Source: Blastocatellia bacterium (GTDB taxonomy: Bacteria; Acidobacteriota; Blastocatellia; Chloracidobacteriales; Chloracidobacteriaceae). Taken from it: a DNA stretch of 64,000 nt. Numbering within the stretch: position 1 is the first letter of the stretch; each line of letters begins with the position of its first letter. The position numbers and the translations under genes were made by a program. Under the pieces are notes generated by a model that did no database searches, was not told the DNA's origin, and saw only the letters and a list, made by a program, of their open reading frames with translations. Where the stretch lies: assembly GCA_019695185.1 (NCBI GenBank), contig JAIBAN010000007.1, forward strand, positions 1 through 64,000, given 5' to 3'. Positions 18,762 to 27,723 of the stretch are shown here, one piece after another.

Positions 18762-19571
18762 ATGAGCGACTCCCACATTGGCCAGTTTCAGGGAAGAACC
18801 CTGAACACACAACAGTTTGACGGAGTGGTTGCCACTGAAACCGAATACAGCTACCGGTTCATAGATTGGCATTACCACCGGAATCCGTATTTCTCACTGG
18901 TCATGACAGGCAACTGCCGGGAGGTCAACCAACGGGGAACCATTGATTTCACGGCTGATGCGCTGGTTTTTCACAACCATCACGAGCCGCATTCGAGCGT
19001 CAAGGAAAGCGGTACGTCACGCCATTTTCAGATCGAATTTTCCACCGACTGGTGCCGCCGGTTTGAAATTGACCCGGATGGCCTGCCTGCCAGCACCAAG
19101 CTCCTGAATCCGAAACTCAAGCTGCTTTTTCATCAAATATACCGTGAAACCAAACGATGTGACCCCGTTTCAGCGCTCACCATTGATACGTTGCTGCTGC
19201 AAGCCTGGGAAACCATGCGCGGGGTGACCTCCGGCAGAGTGGCCGGAAAACCCGGCTGGGTTGCCAGGATTGACGAAATGCTGCATGAAAATTTTGATCA
19301 AACCCTTTCGCTCAAGGAGCTTTCCCACCAACTGGACCTTCATTCCGCTCACCTTTCCCGTGATTTCCCCCGCTATTTTCGCTGCACGTTTGGCGAATAC
19401 CTGCGCATGATCCGGGTTGAAAAAGCGCTCCCGCTGTTACGCAACCAAAAGGTTTCATTGACCGAGATCGCCGCCCATTGCGGTTTTGCCGACCAAAGTC
19501 ACTTCATCCGGTGCTTTAAGGAATTCCTCGGAATCACACCCAAAGCCTATCGGAAAATAGTCGTTTCATAG
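18762..19571 (+). CDS. AraC-family transcriptional regulator
   Basis: 269 residues. The N-terminal half is a cupin-like sensing region containing HNHHEPHSS. The C-terminal about 95 residues hold two helix-turn-helix motifs, with the conserved second-HTH signature EIAAHCGFADQSHFIRCFKEFLGITPKAYRK. The frame is open upstream to 18678 (GTG), but the ATG at 18762 has GAAGGAAA at the right distance. It probably regulates the three genes that follow on the same strand, by position only. Confidence 0.9.
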   Translation: MSDSHIGQFQGRTLNTQQFDGVVATETEYSYRFIDWHYHRNPYFSLVMTGNCREVNQRGTIDFTADALVFHNHHEPHSSVKESGTSRHFQIEFSTDWCRRFEIDPDGLPASTKLLNPKLKLLFHQIYRETKRCDPVSALTIDTLLLQAWETMRGVTSGRVAGKPGWVARIDEMLHENFDQTLSLKELSHQLDLHSAHLSRDFPRYFRCTFGEYLRMIRVEKALPLLRNQKVSLTEIAAHCGFADQSHFIRCFKEFLGITPKAYRKIVVS

Positions 19572-19660
19572 CTCCCTGCCGCCTCAATCGAAAACAGGAA
19601 ACCCGCTTCTCCCCAAGCGAAGGCCGTGCTGCGCCCGGCCCTCCGGAAAGGTGCCGACTG

Positions 19661-20191
19661 ATGAACCACTATCAGCCCCGCAAAATCACCCTGGTTCGGT
19701 TTTTAACCGTAAACAACTGGAAAATAAAAATTTATACCATTACCCGGCAAACCCGGTTTGCCTTTGGAACCACCATGCAGGCCGCTCTCAGCGCCCTGCC
19801 CGCATGGTTGGAACAGTCCCGTACCTTGGGGTTTGAAAACTACGAAACCGCTTTTTTGATTGTCCACGAAGGAATTGACGGGATTTGGACGCTGCTCAAC
19901 TGGTGGGTTGAAGGTGGGATTCTGTACAGCCGGACTTTTTTCACCGCCTTGACCGCTCCCACCGAGTTTCAGGTTTTACCCAGAGAAGGGTTCATGTCCT
20001 GTGTCTGGGAAATGGAGGTTATCCATTTTGAACGGGCGATGTGGATCGAACACATCCTGAAAAAAGCGGACCAACCCGATTTTGAACGGTACTGGCAGGC
20101 TTCGTGGCATCACGACGGTTCAGCCGCCCCCTGTACGGAACCGCTTTCCGAAACTGCAACCGCAAGTGAACAAAGGAGTTCTCTCACATGA
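19661..20191 (+). CDS. Uncharacterised protein (176 aa)
   Basis: I do not recognise this family. The protein is soluble, without a signal peptide, and rich in Trp, Phe and Tyr, with the segments EGIDGIWTLLNWW and EMEVIHFERAMWIEHIL. The ATG follows GGAAAGG. Its stop codon overlaps the start codon of the next gene in an ATGA arrangement, so the two are translationally coupled and very probably act together. The last 25 residues look unstructured. Confidence 0.72.
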   Translation: MNHYQPRKITLVRFLTVNNWKIKIYTITRQTRFAFGTTMQAALSALPAWLEQSRTLGFENYETAFLIVHEGIDGIWTLLNWWVEGGILYSRTFFTALTAPTEFQVLPREGFMSCVWEMEVIHFERAMWIEHILKKADQPDFERYWQASWHHDGSAAPCTEPLSETATASEQRSSLT

Positions 20192-20742
20192 AAAAATCAG
20201 ACATCAACCAGCCGCCCTGCTATTTCGATATATACATCAACTGCATCGCCGACCTCGAACTCTTCGAGGCCTTCAGTCAATCCCGGCTTGCGCTGGAACA
20301 ACTGAACCTGGACCAGCTCACTCAAGTCGGAGACCGTGCCTATGCCAGCGGTAAATGGACCGTCAAAGACATCTTCCAGCATTTGATTGATGCTGAACGG
20401 GTGTTGGCATACCGGGCTTTGCGCATTGGACGCAACGACCAGACCGCCCTGCCCGGTTTTGACGAAGCTTTGTTTGCAGCCAACGTCAATCCCAGGGACC
20501 GAAGCCTGTCCAGCCTGGTGGATGAATTGCATCTGGTGCGGCAAACCACCGAACGGCTGTTTGCTTCGTTTGACGCAGATGCCATGCAGCGCTTTCTGAC
20601 CATCAACGGCAATCGCATGTCGGCGCTGGCTTACGGGTTTTCGATCCTGGGACATCAAGCCTATCACCTGAAAATCATTGAGGAAAAATACATTCCCTTG
20701 ATCGGTCAGGCCGCCCTTGAGGCAACCGCAACAGAAAGGTAA
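20188..20742 (+). CDS. DinB-like four-helix protein
   Basis: 184 residues matching the DinB/YfiT superfamily, metal-binding four-helix bundles that often act as thiol-dependent transferases. The likely metal-ligand histidines are in FQHLIDAER and in the pair GHQAYHLKII near the C-terminus, the classic H...HxxxH triad. It starts inside the stop codon of the upstream gene (ATGA overlap) and ends six bases before the M1-like gene, indicating one operon. The substrate is unknown. Confidence 0.85.
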   Translation: MKKSDINQPPCYFDIYINCIADLELFEAFSQSRLALEQLNLDQLTQVGDRAYASGKWTVKDIFQHLIDAERVLAYRALRIGRNDQTALPGFDEALFAANVNPRDRSLSSLVDELHLVRQTTERLFASFDADAMQRFLTINGNRMSALAYGFSILGHQAYHLKIIEEKYIPLIGQAALEATATER

Positions 20743-20748
20743 CCAGTC

Positions 20749-23424
20749 ATGTCCAAAGGAACCTTCCGGCCCCGGTTTGTACCGGCTTTGTTTCTTCTTT
20801 TACAGATGACCCTGCACCCAACAGCCGGCTGGGGAGGAACCGCTCCGCCCGGCTGGAATCGGGACAATCAACCGGCTCCCCGCCTGCCGCCCGTCAATTG
20901 GGCGCGCCCACGCAAATTTGACGTGCAGCACCTGGCGCTTGATTTGCGATTTGACTGGCCCCGCAAGCAAGCCCACGGAACGGCTGTCATCACCCTGGTT
21001 CCCTTGGCGGCCACTGACCGGATTGCGCTCGATGCAGCGTATTTCACCATCACGGCGGTGACCTCCGGGCACGGCGCACCGCTCTCCTTTGACTATGACG
21101 GAGGTGATAAAAACGAGAACCTCCGTATCAGGCTTGGGCGGGAATATCGGGCTGGCGAAGCGGTCACGGTCAAAATTGCCTACCGGACCAATTGGGTCAA
21201 CCACACCGACCCTGACAATCTGAGCGGCAGCACCGGCAAAGGACTCCGTTTTTTTGAGCCGACCTCCAACGACCAGACCCGCCCGCGCGAAATCTGGTCA
21301 ATGGGCGACCCGGAGGGCAACCGCTACTGGTTTCCCGGTTTCGACGCCCCCAACGACGTGCGCACAACTGAACTGACCGCCACAGTAGCCAAACCATTGT
21401 CCGTTATTTCCAACGGCATGTTGTTGAAAACCAAAGACAACGGAGATGGAACCCGAACCTTTCACTGGAAGACCGAAACCCCTTATCCCAATCATCTGAC
21501 GGCTTTGGTGGTGGGCGAATATGTTGACGTACAACAGGTCTGCGATGGGATTGAATTGCATAATTTCGCCTATCCCGGAGAGGTGGAAGCAGTCAAAGCC
21601 ACGGTGGCCCGCCTTCCTGAAATGCTTCGGTTCTTTTCGCAGACCACCGGCGTCAAATATCCTTACCCCAGCTATGCCCAGGTTTCAGCCCAGGACCTGC
21701 CCTGGGGAACGGCCAATCACATGTTTTCCACGCAAACCGAAAATATGATTGACGATGACCGGACCCATGCCGATTTTCTCTATCTGTGGGACGGATTGGA
21801 AGCTGAAACCCTTGCCCATCAATGGTTTGGCAATTACTTGAACTGTTCCGACTGGAGCCATGTCTGGCTGAACCGGGGCTTTGCTCATTACTTTGACGGC
21901 CTTTTCAACGAATCAAAAAACGGCCATGACGAGTTTCTCTTATGGCAGCTTCGCGCGGACCACAGCACGTATCTCAGCGACTGGAACGCCGGACTGCGGC
22001 ATCCGGTGGTCACCCGGAACTATGAAAACGCGGAGGGGTTTGCCGCTGACAACTACCCTTACGTGCGGGGGGCGGCAGTTCTGCATATGCTGCGCAAGCA
22101 TCTGGGAGATGAAATCTGGGGGAAAGCGATTCGGCACTATGTCAAAACCCATGGGGGGCAGTTGGTTTCAACCGAGGATTTCCGCAAATCGGTGGAAGCC
22201 GTCAGCGGCGAGCCGTTGGATTGGTTCTTTGACCAGTGGCTCTACAAAATGGGACATCCTGTTTTTTCCGTGACCAAAGCCTATGACCCCGCCGCCCAGC
22301 GCCTGACCCTCACGGTTAAACAGGTCCAAACGGTTGACCCGGCGGCGGTTTTTCCGCAAACCCAGTATTTCGCAGGAAAAGTTGAAGTCGAAATTGACGG
22401 ACGAATTGAGCCTGTTTGGCTGGAACCCAAGGCTGAGAATGTTTTCTCCTGGCCGGCAACCCAATCGCCGAAACTGGTCAATTTCGATTTTGAAAGCACC
22501 TGGATCAAAGAAATCAAATTTGAGAAAACGCTGGATGAGCTTTTGTACCAGGTTCGCCATGACCGGGATGTACTGGGTCGCCGTTGGGCACTGGACGAAC
22601 TGGTCGCCCAGGCGCAGAAACCCGACCTTGCAGCAACAGACAAAAACCGGATTTGTGCCGAATTGCGCAACCTGATTCAAAGCCCGGCCTATTGGCGCTT
22701 GCGGCTGGCCGCCCTGCAACAATTGCAAAACCTGCTGGCCCCGCCTCCCAACTCCCAACCGGCCATGCTGGATGCGGAAACCCTGGCCATGCTGCACCAC
22801 CTCATCCGGCATGAAACTTCATGGAACCGGGCCGCCGCCTTGAATTTCCTGGGCCTCACCCAGAACCCGCAATATGCTGACCTGTATTGCAGCTTTTTCA
22901 ACGACCCCAGCGACCGGGTAGTCAATGCAGCCGCGATTGCTCTGGGCAGGAGCAAAAGCCCCCAGGCATTTGAAGCGCTGGCCAAACTGGTCAACCGGCC
23001 TTCGTGGAAAAACCAAAGCCTGATGAGCGCTCTGAGCGGCCTGCAACAACTGGGGGATCCACGCGGGAGCGACATTGCCTTGAAAGCATTGGCTGACGGA
23101 CGCTTGCTGCGCTGGCGGCTGCCGACTCCGCCGGTCTGGGATGTGCGGGTGATTGCGGTAAATACCCTGGTTGCCTTGGGAAACGGCGAGGCAGCAGGTC
23201 CGCTTCTCCAAAAGCACCTTGCCAAAGCCGTGGAGGAAAACGATCTCAGCGGGATGTTCAATAACCTGCTGCTTTTAACCAAAGTGGCTCACCCGCAGGG
23301 GCAGGAGGTATTTTCCTCTTTGCGGACAAAGTTCAAGGACGACCCCAAAGGGCTGGAAACCATTCGGAGCTACGAAGCGCAGTTTAACGAAAACCTGAAA
23401 GCAGCCGCCGCCAAACGGAATTAG
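20749..23424 (+). CDS. Secreted M1 aminopeptidase homologue lacking catalytic residues
   Basis: An 891-residue exported protein (signal peptide about 1-28) with the full M1 fold. It has the N-terminal beta domain including RYWFPGFDAPND, the gluzincin domain, and a C-terminal HEAT-like repeat region (about 700-870). The catalytic residues are changed. The HExxH position reads ETLAH (353-357), so the first zinc His and the catalytic Glu are lost. The third ligand, 18 residues later (normally NEG), is NRG (R376). The GxMEN motif reads GTANH (320-324). The following YVRG tyrosine is kept. It is therefore most likely a pseudo-peptidase. Its 3' end overlaps the convergent gene by four bases. Confidence 0.9.
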   Translation: MSKGTFRPRFVPALFLLLQMTLHPTAGWGGTAPPGWNRDNQPAPRLPPVNWARPRKFDVQHLALDLRFDWPRKQAHGTAVITLVPLAATDRIALDAAYFTITAVTSGHGAPLSFDYDGGDKNENLRIRLGREYRAGEAVTVKIAYRTNWVNHTDPDNLSGSTGKGLRFFEPTSNDQTRPREIWSMGDPEGNRYWFPGFDAPNDVRTTELTATVAKPLSVISNGMLLKTKDNGDGTRTFHWKTETPYPNHLTALVVGEYVDVQQVCDGIELHNFAYPGEVEAVKATVARLPEMLRFFSQTTGVKYPYPSYAQVSAQDLPWGTANHMFSTQTENMIDDDRTHADFLYLWDGLEAETLAHQWFGNYLNCSDWSHVWLNRGFAHYFDGLFNESKNGHDEFLLWQLRADHSTYLSDWNAGLRHPVVTRNYENAEGFAADNYPYVRGAAVLHMLRKHLGDEIWGKAIRHYVKTHGGQLVSTEDFRKSVEAVSGEPLDWFFDQWLYKMGHPVFSVTKAYDPAAQRLTLTVKQVQTVDPAAVFPQTQYFAGKVEVEIDGRIEPVWLEPKAENVFSWPATQSPKLVNFDFESTWIKEIKFEKTLDELLYQVRHDRDVLGRRWALDELVAQAQKPDLAATDKNRICAELRNLIQSPAYWRLRLAALQQLQNLLAPPPNSQPAMLDAETLAMLHHLIRHETSWNRAAALNFLGLTQNPQYADLYCSFFNDPSDRVVNAAAIALGRSKSPQAFEALAKLVNRPSWKNQSLMSALSGLQQLGDPRGSDIALKALADGRLLRWRLPTPPVWDVRVIAVNTLVALGNGEAAGPLLQKHLAKAVEENDLSGMFNNLLLLTKVAHPQGQEVFSSLRTKFKDDPKGLETIRSYEAQFNENLKAAAAKRN

Positions 23425-24152
23425 GGCCGGTTGTTTCCCAGAAATTTGGCATAAGGAGCCAGGGGAACGATTTCAGCACGGGACCGGGCCGTATCCAGCG
23501 CCCGGTCCATTTCTTCGTTGACCCGTTTTTCCAGCAAAATTCGCTCGATCTTTTTGCGTTCTTCTTCGCTGGGCGCTTCCGGCAGGACCACGTTTTGGGC
23601 TTGGGCGCGCGGACGCACAATGTCACGATAGAACGTATTGATTTCGTCATCCGTCACAATCACAAACGACCGGAAACGAAAGTCCGTGTACTTCTCCAGT
23701 TTCACCATTTCGCCGGCAATCTGATTGAGGACGGTGGCCGTCATGCCAACGCTTTCCATGCGCTGGCGAAAAAGCATTTCCGACGGAAACCGGGCAATGA
23801 TATTGCGTTCGGCGGTTTTGACTTCGGCAGGGGAAATACTGAGGGTGGGCAGACGGCGGGCTTCCTGCGACAGCAGCAACTGGTCCACTTTACTGTTGAG
23901 GATCCGCTGGAGTTCGCTTGTTTCGACCTGTGAAACCGTGGCCTTGGGGTCGCAGACCAAAAGCCAGATGAGGTCGCTTTGGGTAACGACCTCTCCGTTG
24001 ACAGTAGCCACAATCTGGTCAAAGGGCTCGGAATTGGCTGAAACGGAACGGGTGGTTTGCCCCTGGACAGCTTCAGAACCGAAACTGATACAGACAAACA
24101 AACCGACCGAGAGCAAAAATCTTTGTACCAGTGAATTTTTTGGCGCTGTCAT
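23421..24152 (-). CDS. SurA N-terminal-like periplasmic protein without PPIase domain
   Basis: About 243 residues. A signal peptide (ending EAVQGQ) leads into a SurA_N-type chaperone region with the hallmark FDQIVATVNGEVVTQSDL. Helical segments follow, but there is no parvulin rotamase domain, which SurA and PpiD normally carry. The family helps outer-membrane proteins through the periplasm. I chose the ATG at 24152, which begins the signal peptide; the frame extends to 24194. It is the last gene of the minus-strand run that contains the OmpA-fused binding protein, which could be its client (inference). Confidence 0.8.
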   Translation of the reverse strand: MTAPKNSLVQRFLLSVGLFVCISFGSEAVQGQTTRSVSANSEPFDQIVATVNGEVVTQSDLIWLLVCDPKATVSQVETSELQRILNSKVDQLLLSQEARRLPTLSISPAEVKTAERNIIARFPSEMLFRQRMESVGMTATVLNQIAGEMVKLEKYTDFRFRSFVIVTDDEINTFYRDIVRPRAQAQNVVLPEAPSEEERKKIERILLEKRVNEEMDRALDTARSRAEIVPLAPYAKFLGNNRP

Positions 24153-24207
24153 ATTTTTTACCGCAGTCTTGATGAACCAATGGCACACAGCCACGGATGA
24201 AAACCAA

Positions 24208-24233
24208 CTCAGTCCTCAGTCCTCAGTCCTGAG
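24208..24233. repeat. Single TCAGTCC heptamer arm
   Basis: Three and a half TCAGTCC units next to the stop codon of the Pro-rich coiled-coil gene. No inverted partner arm is present, unlike most other copies. Confidence 0.8.
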
Positions 24234-24234
24234 T

Positions 24235-25125
24235 TTATTCCGGTTTGGGTTCACCCGGCTGGTTGCCGACCGTCACCGGATTGGGTTTGCCTTGCAGGAA
24301 AGGGCTAATCAGGTTGGCCATTCGTTTCTCTTCCACTTCGCGGCGGATGGCAAATTCATCCGATTGCCGTTTGACATCGTTGGTTTCCATCCGCAGGGTT
24401 TCAATTTCAGCCTGTTTGCGTTTCAGGTATTCCTCAACTTCCTGTTGCAACTGTTGGATTTTGGCCTGATTGCGTTGCTCGGTGGTACGGGCCCGTTCAA
24501 ACAACATGTCCTGGTAGGCATCCAATGCCCGGTCGCGTCGCATGGCATCGGCAATCGGGACATCCGGCCCAATTCCTTTGGCTGACAGGGCCAGATTGAC
24601 CGCCACCACCTTGATGCTCATGGGCTGATTGGCCACCGTTGGGTTGTTCAACAAGCGTTCCAGTTCATCCACGTCGCAATTATGTTCCGACACTCCGGCA
24701 TCCTGATAGATTTCCGGAAACGGTTTTTGGGACAGGTCGTCTGCCGCTTTTTCGGGTGCTGAAAATTTGGGCAACGGTTCGTTTGCAACCAAATCGCCCA
24801 CGCGCGGAGCCGGACGCGGAACCGGAATGTCCGGGGTTGGAAGTTTCGCAACCGGAGGCACCTGCGGAGGCGCGGCGGCTGAAGCTGCCGGCTTGGCCGG
24901 AGCCGGAGGTGGAGCCACCGGTTTGGCAGGTGGGGCCGGTTCGTCCGCCGGGTCAATCTTGATAAAGAACCCCAACAGGGATTTCAAGGCACCTTCCTCT
25001 TTCTGAACCGGTTTGGCTGGTCCGGGCGGTGGTTGTTTGGCTCCCACGCCTTTTGACATGGCTTCCATTTCGCGGAGGATTTCTTCGGTGCTGCGTGGTT
25101 TGGGCGGTTGCTTCGGGTCTGGCAT
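24235..25125 (-). CDS. Uncharacterised Pro/Ala-rich coiled-coil protein
   Basis: 296 residues, unknown family. The first 20 residues include STEEILREMEAMSKGVG. Residues about 30-130 are a low-complexity Pro/Ala/Lys linker, residues about 135-195 look globular, and residues about 200-265 form a long charged coiled coil (QQEVEEYLKRKQAEIETLR). No signal peptide is seen, so it is probably cytosolic and scaffold-like. AAAAAAGGAC precedes the ATG. It lies in the same-strand run with the ABC transporter and the two-TM coiled-coil gene. Confidence 0.72.
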   Translation of the reverse strand: MPDPKQPPKPRSTEEILREMEAMSKGVGAKQPPPGPAKPVQKEEGALKSLLGFFIKIDPADEPAPPAKPVAPPPAPAKPAASAAAPPQVPPVAKLPTPDIPVPRPAPRVGDLVANEPLPKFSAPEKAADDLSQKPFPEIYQDAGVSEHNCDVDELERLLNNPTVANQPMSIKVVAVNLALSAKGIGPDVPIADAMRRDRALDAYQDMLFERARTTEQRNQAKIQQLQQEVEEYLKRKQAEIETLRMETNDVKRQSDEFAIRREVEEKRMANLISPFLQGKPNPVTVGNQPGEPKPE

Positions 25126-25145
25126 AGCGTCCTTTTTTTAGTTCT

Positions 25146-25192
25146 GAGTTCCGCCTTCAGGCGGCTGTTTGGAGTTCCGCCTTCAGGCGGCT
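25146..25192. repeat. GAGTTCCGCCTTCAGGCGG repeat, two direct copies
   Basis: Two 21-bp copies (25146-25166 and 25172-25192), each containing the self-complementary CCGCCTTCAGGCGG hairpin. The same unit recurs downstream of the gamma-glutamyltransferase gene at 34.75-34.87 kb. Confidence 0.85.
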
Positions 25193-25220
25193 TTCATGGT
25201 TTTTCCCCGGAAAGACAGTT

Positions 25221-26114
25221 CTATTTGATTCGTCGAATCTGCTCACGGGGCGGAATGCGGGGGTCAGCCTGTTGTGCCGGAGGGGCTTCCTGGCTCATTT
25301 CCGGTTCCAAGGTCATCCCCTCAATGGTTGAAAGGGTTGACATATTGGAACCGACGCTCAAAACATCCTCATAAGCCGCCCGGAATTCATCGCTCACGCT
25401 CAAATTCAGCAACAGATTGTCAACCAGCCCGGAAATTCCAGCCACATCGGTCATGGAATACACTTCATCCTGAATCAGACTGAGGGAATTTTTGATGACC
25501 TGCAAACGGGCTTCCAACAGTCGTACCAGTTCGTCCAGGCGGCGAATCCGTGCGGAGCGCTGTTTGAGAATGTTCAGATTCTGGGTCAGCGCCTGTTTGA
25601 CCTGAGGTGACTCTTCCCGCTCAATTGCCTTTTCCGCTTTGGAAATCTCATTCGTCAGCGCATTTTGAATATTCCGGTAATTGCGGGTTGAAAGCAGGTG
25701 GTGAGCGCGCAGCATCCGGGCGTACTCATAACGGAATGACGAAAGTTTTTCAGTCAACCCGCTCAACATGATGTTGCTGCCTGACCCGTCCAATTCGGCT
25801 GACCGCCGTTCGATTTCTTCACAAAGCGACCGCAACGACTGAAAATCAAACTGATAGTTTTGGGGCAAAGCCCGAATGATGGTGGTTTCGGCTTCCTGGA
25901 TTTCCAGTTTTTGGTCTTTGTTCTTGCGGGACCGGATGATGCGCTGCACCCTTGTATTCTGGGCAATGAACAGACAGGCAATCTCCCCAGCCAGCAAAAA
26001 CGGAAGGCAGGCCCAATTGCCAATCAGGGTCAAAAACAGCATCACGCCGATAAAAGCAAGATTGAGTTCGCTTTGCAGCACTTCTTTGACGTAATTGATG
26101 TCGTCTTCAGGCAT
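25221..26114 (-). CDS. Uncharacterised two-TM coiled-coil membrane protein
   Basis: 297 residues. Two adjacent transmembrane helices near the N-terminus (about 18-33 and 36-52) are followed by a long, mostly helical cytosolic region. This has many heptad-like segments and an Arg/Lys-rich juxtamembrane stretch (IIRSRKNKDQK). No known domain is recognised. Its position between the Pro-rich coiled-coil gene and the ABC ATPase genes suggests it forms a membrane scaffold with them, but this rests on context only. Confidence 0.72.
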   Translation of the reverse strand: MPEDDINYVKEVLQSELNLAFIGVMLFLTLIGNWACLPFLLAGEIACLFIAQNTRVQRIIRSRKNKDQKLEIQEAETTIIRALPQNYQFDFQSLRSLCEEIERRSAELDGSGSNIMLSGLTEKLSSFRYEYARMLRAHHLLSTRNYRNIQNALTNEISKAEKAIEREESPQVKQALTQNLNILKQRSARIRRLDELVRLLEARLQVIKNSLSLIQDEVYSMTDVAGISGLVDNLLLNLSVSDEFRAAYEDVLSVGSNMSTLSTIEGMTLEPEMSQEAPPAQQADPRIPPREQIRRIK

Positions 26115-26124
26115 AAAACCAAGG

Positions 26125-26250
26125 TCTGGGGTTCAGGGTTCAGGGTTCAGGGTTTTTGAATACCAGGACATTTGAAATTTTGGATGGGATTTAATTGTCC
26201 ATCGCCCATTGTCCATTCAAAAGCCCCTGAATCCTGAACCCTGAACTCTA
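26125..26250. repeat. GGGTTCA heptamer element
   Basis: The left arm has three to four GGGTTCA units (26129-26155), and the right arm has degenerate inverted TGAACCC units (26225-26249). The spacer is about 70 nt, AT-rich and contains CCCATTGTCCATT. It lies between the stop of the 148-aa-class gene (26258) and the start of the two-TM gene. Confidence 0.82.
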
Positions 26251-26257
26251 AATTGAT

Positions 26258-26647
26258 CTAGGCGGCATGGGTCAGAAAAACCATCAGAAATTCATGGTCT
26301 TCCGTCACATACAATTCATGGCAAATGATATTGTGGATTTGGGCGGCGGCATCTGCCATGGCCTGCTCCAATTTGGAAAAGTCATTGGTGTCCACATCAG
26401 TGACTGTGCCCAGTGAAGTGCAGTGAACCGCCACCGGATACCCCGGCTCGTCATCACGGTAACCGATGGTGATAATCAAGCGTTGGGCTGATTCCAAATA
26501 TTCCACGCCAATACTTTTGGCAGCAATCTTGGCATCAGCGGCAAATTTGGCGATTTCCCCGGCCAGGGGGCCAATCGTGCGGTCAGCTTCCAGCTTTCCC
26601 GCAAACACCTTGAATTTTCCATGTACTTGCTGATTAATTTGACTCAT
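26258..26647 (-). CDS. Uncharacterised small protein in ABC transporter run
   Basis: 129 residues from the ATG at 26647, which has a strong AAGGAG ribosome site; the frame extends further to 26704 without one. It is soluble with no signal peptide, and contains KFAADAKIAAKSIGVEYLES and IITIGYRDDEPGYPVAVHC. The family is not recognised. It follows the ABC ATPase gene by about 57 bases on the same strand, so co-expression is likely. A regulatory or adaptor role is possible but unsupported. Confidence 0.75.
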   Translation of the reverse strand: MSQINQQVHGKFKVFAGKLEADRTIGPLAGEIAKFAADAKIAAKSIGVEYLESAQRLIITIGYRDDEPGYPVAVHCTSLGTVTDVDTNDFSKLEQAMADAAAQIHNIICHELYVTEDHEFLMVFLTHAA

Positions 26648-26704
26648 TCCGGAACTCCTTGTCATCAATGAAAAAATTAAGCCTCCTGAACTGCCAGACG
26701 GCAT

Positions 26705-27583
26705 TCAGAGTTTGGGAAACTCAACCAGTTTGATTTCCTTGCGAATCTCGGCAAACCGGGGCAAATCCTCGACGTCAGGCCGATAGGCCAGTCCTTCTGC
26801 AATCATGTCATATTCCTTTTGGACCCGTGCGCCAGGAATGGGTTCCCCGCTTTCATCCCGGTCCCGCCCAATCAAATAAACGTGGTCAGAGATAATCAGG
26901 GCAGACGTGACATCGTGGGTGATGATGATAAAGGTGTTGTATTCATGCTGATGTGCGATTTTTGAAAGCAGACTGATGGCATTGTTGATGCTCACCGGGT
27001 CCAGTCCCGAAAACGGCTCATCCAGAATGATGAAATAGCGTTCCAGCATCAACTGTTGCAAAATGGCAACCCGCTGCCGCTGCCCGCCTGAAAGCTGGCG
27101 GGGCCAAGCCAACGCATGGGACATCAAGTCAAAATCCTGCAAGTACCGTTCGGCTTTTTCCCGCGCCACCGAACGCGTCAGCATCCCACGCCGGACGGGT
27201 GGCTCGATCAGATTTTCAATCACCTTGAGGTCTTCGAACAAAGGATATTTTTGAAAAACCACCCCGATGTCTCCCACCCGTACCGGTCGCATCTGGTCGG
27301 GCGTCCCATCGGTAATCAGAATCGTCCCCTCAGAAGGCGCATCCAGCCCGGCCAACATCCGCAGGAGCGTTGTTTTCCCTACTCCCGACGGTCCCAGCAA
27401 GCTGATGATTTGCGGCTTGCCTTTCAGGTCGTGAATCTGAAACGAGCATCCTTTCAGCACCGGAAACAGCGCACCGTCCTCCAGTTGAAAAGACTTGCCG
27501 ACATTTTCAACCGTGAGCAGGGCTCCCAGGATTTCCGGTTTTTCCGCCAAAGGCCCTGAAACACAGGGCATGTCGTTTGTCAT
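26705..27583 (-). CDS. ABC transporter ATP-binding protein, SsuB/TauB/NrtD type
   Basis: 292 residues. Walker A is GPSGVGKTT (64-72), the signature is LSGGQRQRVAI (164-174), Walker B is YFIILDEP (183-190), and a switch His sits in IIITHD. The overall pattern matches importers for nitrate, sulfonate or taurine. The roughly 20-residue N-terminal extension before the ABC domain is unusual. It powers the permease encoded just upstream, with the OmpA-fused binding protein further upstream. A TTGAGAA heptamer element separates it from the permease gene. Confidence 0.9.
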   Translation of the reverse strand: MTNDMPCVSGPLAEKPEILGALLTVENVGKSFQLEDGALFPVLKGCSFQIHDLKGKPQIISLLGPSGVGKTTLLRMLAGLDAPSEGTILITDGTPDQMRPVRVGDIGVVFQKYPLFEDLKVIENLIEPPVRRGMLTRSVAREKAERYLQDFDLMSHALAWPRQLSGGQRQRVAILQQLMLERYFIILDEPFSGLDPVSINNAISLLSKIAHQHEYNTFIIITHDVTSALIISDHVYLIGRDRDESGEPIPGARVQKEYDMIAEGLAYRPDVEDLPRFAEIRKEIKLVEFPKL

Positions 27584-27591
27584 AGCTTAAT

Positions 27592-27723
27592 CATTGAGAA
27601 TTGAGAATTGAGAATTGAGAATTGAGAATTGCTGACAAGGCGTAATCTCGATACTGATTAAAAACCGGTTCCACAGCAGCTTTGGGGTTTCATTCTCAAT
27701 TCTCAATTCTCAATTCTCAATTC
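27592..27723. repeat. TTGAGAA heptamer element
   Basis: The left arm has five TTGAGAA units (27595-27629) and the right arm has four to five inverted TTCTCAA units (27691-27722). The arms are near-perfect and about 60 nt apart. The right arm runs into the permease stop codon. The second locus of this family is at 60.3 kb. Confidence 0.88.

Noticed and set aside
22168-22812. 214-aa minus-strand open frame inside the M1-like gene
   Set aside because: A shadow frame of a well-supported coding sequence, with no independent signal.
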